From: Phragmites australis
Taxonomy: Eukaryota > Streptophyta > Magnoliopsida > Poales > Poaceae
Assembly: GCF_958298935.1 (NCBI RefSeq)
Contig: NC_084942.1
Location: 12,531,501 to 12,595,500 of the forward strand
Length of the DNA: 64,000 nucleotides
Direction: 5' to 3'
Below, piece after piece: positions 59,390 to 64,000 of the stretch. Numbering within the stretch: the first letter of the stretch is position 1; each line of letters opens with the position of its first letter. The notes beneath the pieces are model-generated. The model saw only the letters and a program-made list of their open reading frames with translations. It ran no database searches and was not told where the DNA came from. The translations under genes and the position numbers were made by a program.

Positions 59390-61628
59390 GGTGAGAATCC
59401 CAAATAACCCCTCCAGGATCCTTTATTTCTTTCCTTATCACCTATTTAGGATGTTTACATGTTAGCTCTTGCCTTCTATAGTCAATCATGCTCCAGCTCT
59501 TATAATTCAACTAAAGTTCATCATCTCAAATCTTGTTGAGCGAGTTTCTACTAAATTTGAATACCACTTTATATTGTCATCCAATTCAACAAGTTCCAAC
59601 GGTTCGTACTTGTTCATGCCAGTCTATCAAAATTGGTTGTGTCAGACTATATAATCTCTAAGTATTGTTTTAATAATGAAATCCATATTAGAATGCTTCG
59701 ACATGTAGGGACTACATGTCGTTACGTATACGGTATGGATTCGAGATGTTAAAATAATACTCTAAAATTATATTGGATATCTCATGCTAATATTCTCGGA
59801 CATCCTTCGACACCTTTTTCCAGCAAAACCCCATATTTCCTTGCACCACCATCACATTGTCACATGTATCTAGTCTTTTATTTTTTTCCCCTGCTGATAT
59901 CATGCCATCACTATAGTTGGGGTTTTCCTTTGGCAAATAATATCATAAATTCATCGAAGATATTCCCACGGAATGTTCTGTCTCCTTTTTCCTTTTAATC
60001 CTAATTTAATCTTCTGAAAGTATGTTCTCCTCCTCCTGGACTCTGAATTGAACAGTTCTTGTACCCAATTTCTTCTAAAATCATACCCTATCCAACCACA
60101 GTGTTTTTATGATGTGTTGTCTCTATTTGGTGTATTATTTATTAGTTGTTTTATACTTTCTCTTTTGTCGGTAGATCTGGTGAGCAGAATATGGCGTTTC
60201 TAGAGATTTGATGAGCTATAAGGTCGAGACTTCAACATATGCTAGAATTGAGTTTACAAAGATAACTGAGCAGCAACCACGCAAGTGTCCTTGAACATCT
60301 TGCACTTATTTTACGACATTTAGATTAATTGTTTATCCTTCTTATATGCTTGTCTAATTTGGAATCCCATGATTAGGGTTTACTAGATTTTGTTTGATTA
60401 TCCTTATCACCGTTGATGAGTCATGAAAAATGAAGGGTAGATATGCTAGTTGCTGTCATGGTTGGTGTAAATGTTAATCTTGACTAATGTTTATGCAACA
60501 AGAATCAGTTATGGTAATCCTATAGCAACATGGTATTAGGATCCTAACTGGATGGTTAGTTTGAGGTGGTGCTGCACAATAGGTTTGTGGTTTTTCCTAT
60601 GTGGGATCGTAAGGACCGGTTCTTGAAACATGTAACCAGGCTAAACCGCAACCATCCACGGGGCCTATATGGCTATGACCCGACCAATTAATTAGCCACC
60701 CTCCAGTTCTGTGAGTACCATTGAATGGTTGAGTGGCACAAGAGAGGACTTCTGCAGCGATGTAATCGTCTGTTAGTGGTGAAACCTCAATGGGTGCTTG
60801 CGGGTCGGCGGGAGCTTTGTAAAGGCCTTGTAGTGATCTCCTGGCGCACACCTTAGATGTGTGTAAGTACCTGATCAGCATGGCAACATGGAGACTATCA
60901 CCTGGTAATGCGGATGATGAAATCACGACCCGTGAGAAAAAATAGACAAAGTCTGCAGAGTATAAATCTGATCGATCAACTGTGCTCTCGGTTAAGAGCG
61001 GCTTGGACTTCTTCTTGATTAGTTGGGATCAGGGTTTTGTTATGGATGGTTGGGTAGCTAGGTAACGGGATTACCTGGTGAATTTTGGTAGCCGGATATG
61101 AAATATCTGGTAAGTTTGGTAGTCAAATGGAATCCGATGAGCTATTCTTCTTGTTTAAGTTGTATCTTCACACTTTGTAAATAGGGTGCCTATTTCTTAG
61201 AGTTATAAGTTAAGGTTGCTTAGTGCAGTTAATCAGTGTCTAACCTTTTCTTAACTTAAGCCCTCATATTATACTTTCCTACACTTTTCTTGACTTAACC
61301 TTTTCTTGTACTCACACTTGCTATTTTCAATAATAAATATTGCTCAGTTAGAGAAGATTATATGGAGATCAAAGAAGCTAAAGACTACAATGAAGACGGA
61401 GTGTCCTACGTCGTGTTGCCCCCAGCCAATTGCATGTGGTGTGCCCTGAAGGTTTCGTTGGAGTTCCCTCTTGTTCTTTCGCTGCTGTTTGGTATTTATT
61501 TTAATAAAGTTGTTTTGTTCGATGTAGAACTGTATATCACTTATTATGTCACCGCAGGTATGATAAAACTGATCCTGACATACATGTGGAATGTATCGGG
61601 TTATTCTTTTGAAAAACCGGACAAGACA

Positions 61629-61907
61629 ATCTCCCACCATTATCTATGAAGATAATGTTCTTGTATTACCTAGATACAAATAGGTTATATAAAGAGTAAT
61701 ATTACAAAGCATATTGCTCCTAAGTTATTTTTCCCACATGAGCTACAAAAGAGTGGAGAAATAAATATTTTGCAAACGAAGTTATGTGAAAATCTAGCAG
61801 ATTTATCCACTAAGTCATTGCCCACTTCAACATTCCATAAATGTATTCGTGGAATTGGCATGAGAAGACTTCGAGAATTGCAGAGTTCATGGGGAGTTAA
61901 TCCCTAA
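61629..61907 (+). pseudogene. Copia RNase H, C-terminal part after the insertion
   Basis: It resumes with SPTIIYEDN, the usual second half of copia RNase H. After stops and a frame change near 61670-61705 it continues with TKHIAPKLFFPHELQKSGEI and ENLADLSTKSLPTSTFHKCI, then RRLRELQSSW and a stop at 61905-61907. This is the natural end of the copia polyprotein. Confidence 0.88.
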
Positions 61908-62174
61908 TTTATAACCTTTCTATGATCATTAGGTATACATATTGCACTCTTTTTCCCTTTATGAGTTTTACTCTCTAGTTTTCTCATATAAGATTTTTAA
62001 TGAGCCAATATCAATACAAGCATATGTGCCATATCATTTTCTCTTAAATTTTTTCTACTGGATTTTCAAGAAGTTCTTCAATGGCATATTACAATTACAT
62101 CTCTCCTCATATTTTTTCTCATAGAGGTTTTAGAGGAGTTATTCATTGATCAATATACATATATTGATTCGATC

Positions 62175-62345
62175 AAGGGGAGTGTTGCAGTTAATCTCAT
62201 CGCAACAATGGCGGTGAAAACCAGATGCCTGTTGGTGAAGAGTTGCCTTCTCAACTTAACAGGCGCCCCTTGTATTTGTATAAATATATATATATATATA
62301 CATGAATCAATGAATGCAAAGGTACTCTATTCTATCTACTATTCA
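62175..62345 (+). repeat. Copia polypurine tract and probable short 3' LTR
   Basis: CAAGGGGAG (62173-62182) precedes TGTTGCAGTTAATCTC, a plausible LTR start at 62183. The far end, about 62345 (ctattca), is approximate because no 5' LTR is available to compare and no target duplication is visible. It contains a (TA)n run. Confidence 0.5.
62283..62302. repeat. (TA)n microsatellite
   Basis: aatatatatatatatatatata in the probable copia LTR. Confidence 0.85.
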
Positions 62346-62423
62346 TTCGAGTTCTAAGAGCATGGGACGGGGCAGCGACGCCGTATGCATCTGATGCACC
62401 TTGGCAACAGGCGGACAGTGAAG

Positions 62424-62447
62424 GCTGGTCGAGAGAGAGAGAGAGAG
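62424..62447. repeat. (GA)n microsatellite
   Basis: gagagagagagagagagag run about 1.2 kb upstream of the GH1 start codon. Confidence 0.8.
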
Positions 62448-63221
62448 TATTTTTCTTGTTTGAGGTGAGAGAGAACCGTCTGAGAAGAGAAACGAGTGCA
62501 CCGTGCAAACTGCAAACAGGGAAAGCATAGCAAATAACGATGATGGCGTGGGCCGGGTGCCTGTTGCAAACTTGTCGCGGATACCCGTGAAGTAGCGTTT
62601 TCACTAGATTATTCCTCCCCAACACGAATTGGTCATGTTTTCGCTCCTGTAAACCAGTTTAAGACATTCCGGCTGCTCCGATTTCACATTTGTATCCAGC
62701 TTTAGCATTTTCCATTATGATTCCGAGAAAAATTATGAGTTAGGATATGATTTTGACAATATCCGACAGATTCTAACCTGATTTCACCCTATGCGAGTGT
62801 GTGTTTAGTGTGTCTACCTTGCACTCGAAGAAAGTGCCACCAGGGAGTAGGTATTAAATTAGAGTATCCAAATTATAACAATTTTTTAATTGATTAAATT
62901 ATCAGTTCGAATTTTATAAATTACTGAATAACCAAAAGCTCTCACAAAAGAATCTGCCAAAAAAATTTAATTATCCTTTGATTTTTGTTTTTTTAGAAAG
63001 AGTACATTTTAAAACCACACCACACTTATACCACCATATGTACAAACATTTGCGTAAATGCAAACTAATCCAAGGCCCCACGTAACGTGAGAATATGTTT
63101 TTACACTTAACGCACATTCTCATGTGTACTCTAATTTCTTTTTCTGGTTATAGGATAACACAAGCACGCGCACCATCAAACACTTACACCACACTCAAAC
63201 AACCGTAAATACACTTTCTGT

Positions 63222-63227
63222 CACGTG
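63222..63227. promoter_or_regulatory. G-box core CACGTG upstream of the GH1 gene
   Basis: Palindromic CACGTG within tgtCACGTGtct, about 360 bp before the TATA box. Such sites bind bZIP/bHLH factors in plants; function here is not shown. A second CACGTG lies at 63630-63635, probably in the 5' UTR. Confidence 0.4.
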
Positions 63228-63583
63228 TCTACAAATAGAAGCGCTGAAAACATTTTTGTTGCAGCGAAGGGAGCAGAGCGAAAGAACAGCCACTGCCATT
63301 CTACCAAACATCACGGACCAGATCAAGAAGACAACGCACTACCAAAGCATCAAGGCCGAACTTCTAACGAATCACCTAATTCCAAAATCCAGACAAAAAA
63401 TGATGATTAAAAAAATAACTGGTGGCTCAGGACCAGTACAAGGCGCTGCTCCGAAATCATCGGGGACGAAGGGGTGCATGCAATGCAAGAAAGAATCGGT
63501 CATCCGTTCAAACACTCACTGCCAATATTTCAGCTCTGCTCCTGCATGCTGCTGCCTGATCGCATCCTCTGCTGTCCCTACTC

Positions 63584-63592
63584 CATATATAG
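63584..63592 (+). promoter_or_regulatory. TATA box of the GH1 gene
   Basis: CATATATAG lies 62-70 bp upstream of the ATG at 63654. It places transcription start near 63615 and rules out the longer frame starting at 63474. Confidence 0.7.
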
Positions 63593-63653
63593 CCAAGCGG
63601 AACAGACGCCCGCACACCTCCGAGTCTCTCACGTGTTGCCCCTTCCTTCCTTC

Positions 63654-64000
63654 ATGGAGACCTTCCTCCTGCTCCATGGGCTCCTCGTCCTCTCCCTGGC
63701 GCTCGGCGCGCACGGCAAGGCGGGGGAGAACACGAACCTCACCAGGGAGAGCTTCCCGCCTGGGTTCGTCTTCGGGACGGCGTCGTCGGCGTACCAGGTG
63801 GAGGGGAACGCGCTCAAGTACGGGAGGGGACCGTGCATCTGGGACACCTTCCTGAAATATCCAGGTGAAATGAAGTGAGCACCATAACACTTAATGTGAT
63901 GTTGGAGAATGTCTTGCTAATGTGTCTGGTTACCTCTGGATGTGCTTGGGACAGGCGCTACTCCTGACAACGCAACCGCGAATGTGACGGTTGACGAGTA
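63654..64000 (+). CDS. GH1 beta-glucosidase, 5' end (exon 1, intron 1, start of exon 2)
   Basis: Exon 1 (63654-63864) starts [21 protein letters not shown], a hydrophobic signal peptide of about 21-22 residues, so the enzyme is secreted or vacuolar. It continues with [30 protein letters not shown] and KYPG, the conserved N-terminal signature of plant glycoside hydrolase family 1; the Gln in AYQVEG lies in the glucose-binding site. Intron 1 runs 63865-63954 (GTGAAATG...GGGACAG), phase 1, at the position typical of this plant family. Exon 2 begins [16 protein letters not shown] and runs off the window. The catalytic Glu residues lie downstream and are not visible. An upstream in-frame ATG at 63474 precedes the TATA box and is rejected. 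Substrate cannot be told from this part. Confidence 0.9.

Larger units (their letters stand above)
57070..61628. mobile_element. 4.56-kb solo-LTR-like insertion in the copia RNase H
   Basis: It starts TGTCACACTCCGAAATTCCG and ends CCGGACAAGACA, flanked by perfect atctc (57065-57069 and 61629-61633). There is no gag or pol frame and no second copy of its ends, so a long solo LTR is the simplest reading. A TATA-like tataaaagag at 58021-58030 is followed by a GC-rich region and then AT-rich sequence. The TGTCACACYCC start suggests a gypsy LTR of Tekay/Del type, but it is not similar to element A. Confidence 0.7.
54749..62345 (+). mobile_element. Broken Ty1/copia element split by a 4.56-kb insertion
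   Basis: gag (54749-55436), RT (about 55750-56650) and RNase H (about 56658-57069 and 61634-61907) are in plus orientation and in copia order, with protease and integrase missing. The RNase H sequence is cut at 57069 and continues at 61634 after the insertion, with atctc duplicated. A polypurine run and the start of a 3' LTR are at about 62175-62345. No 5' LTR is seen. Confidence 0.85.
62346..63583. other. Upstream intergenic region of the GH1 gene
   Basis: No reading frame of note. It holds a (GA)n run (62424-62447), an AT-rich patch (62850-63000) and a G-box core CACGTG at 63222-63227. Clustered CA-rich sequence near 63150-63220 is unremarkable. Confidence 0.6.

Noticed and set aside
60533..60546. 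tggtattaggatcc as a possible primer-binding site inside the 4.56-kb insertion
   Set aside because: It matches the Met site only partly, and no LTR end (CA) or repeated LTR flanks it.
63474..63653. Upstream in-frame extension of the GH1 frame (60 codons)
   Set aside because: It includes the TATA box and precedes the expected transcription start. The ATG at 63654 gives a proper signal peptide.

Overview
This is plant nuclear DNA, almost certainly from a grass. The window is a deep nest of LTR retrotransposons of typical grass lineages, with one ordinary host gene entering at the right edge. That gene is a spliced GH1 beta-glucosidase gene (exon 1 at 63654-63864) with its own TATA box. No tRNA, rRNA, CRISPR or bacterial-type gene organisation was seen. 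The species cannot be named from the sequence alone.

Layout. (1) 1-19648 is a minus-strand Ty3/gypsy chromovirus of Tekay/Del type with LTRs of about 2.9 kb; its left end lies outside the window. It carries gag, protease, RT-RNase H and integrase with a chromodomain, all decayed, plus an extra open frame between the 5' LTR and gag. That extra frame is split by a 907-bp solo LTR of a second, CRM-like family (7158-8064). A full CRM-like element (9504-17171, minus) sits inside its 5' LTR. (2) 19649-23105 and 43799-about 46550 are two halves of an older minus-strand CRM-like element. They are separated by a 2.92-kb solo LTR of the Tekay-like family, which is itself split into three pieces (23106-24017, 34151-35646, 43286-43798). 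One insertion in that solo LTR is a Tat-lineage element (24018-34145, plus); the other is a nearly intact CRM-like element (35647-43280, plus). (3) 46551-51425 is mostly unassigned. (4) 51426-about 53880 is the 5' part (LTR and gag) of another Tat-like element. (5) 54749-about 62345 is a broken Ty1/copia element whose RNase H reading frame is split by a 4.56-kb solo-LTR-like insertion (57070-61628). (6) 62346-63653 is the upstream region of the GH1 gene.

The nesting gives a relative chronology. The old CRM-like element came first, then the Tekay-like element and the Tekay-like solo LTR that cut it, then the CRM-like and Tat insertions inside those. Most junctions are supported by 5-bp target-site duplications read directly from the sequence: ccatc, aaatg, ataac, taggt and atctc. 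The youngest clear insertion is 35647-43280: its LTRs differ by about eight substitutions and one indel by eye, and its coding part has a single frameshift.

The most unusual content is in the 3' region of the Tat element. On its antisense strand lies a decayed reading frame whose N-terminus looks like a plant F-box protein (33033 down to about 32022), and nearer the integrase an antisense frame with its own TATA box (30836). The extra frame upstream of gag in the Tekay-like element, and a polyprotein that runs 310 nt into the 3' LTR of the young CRM-like element, are the other points of interest.
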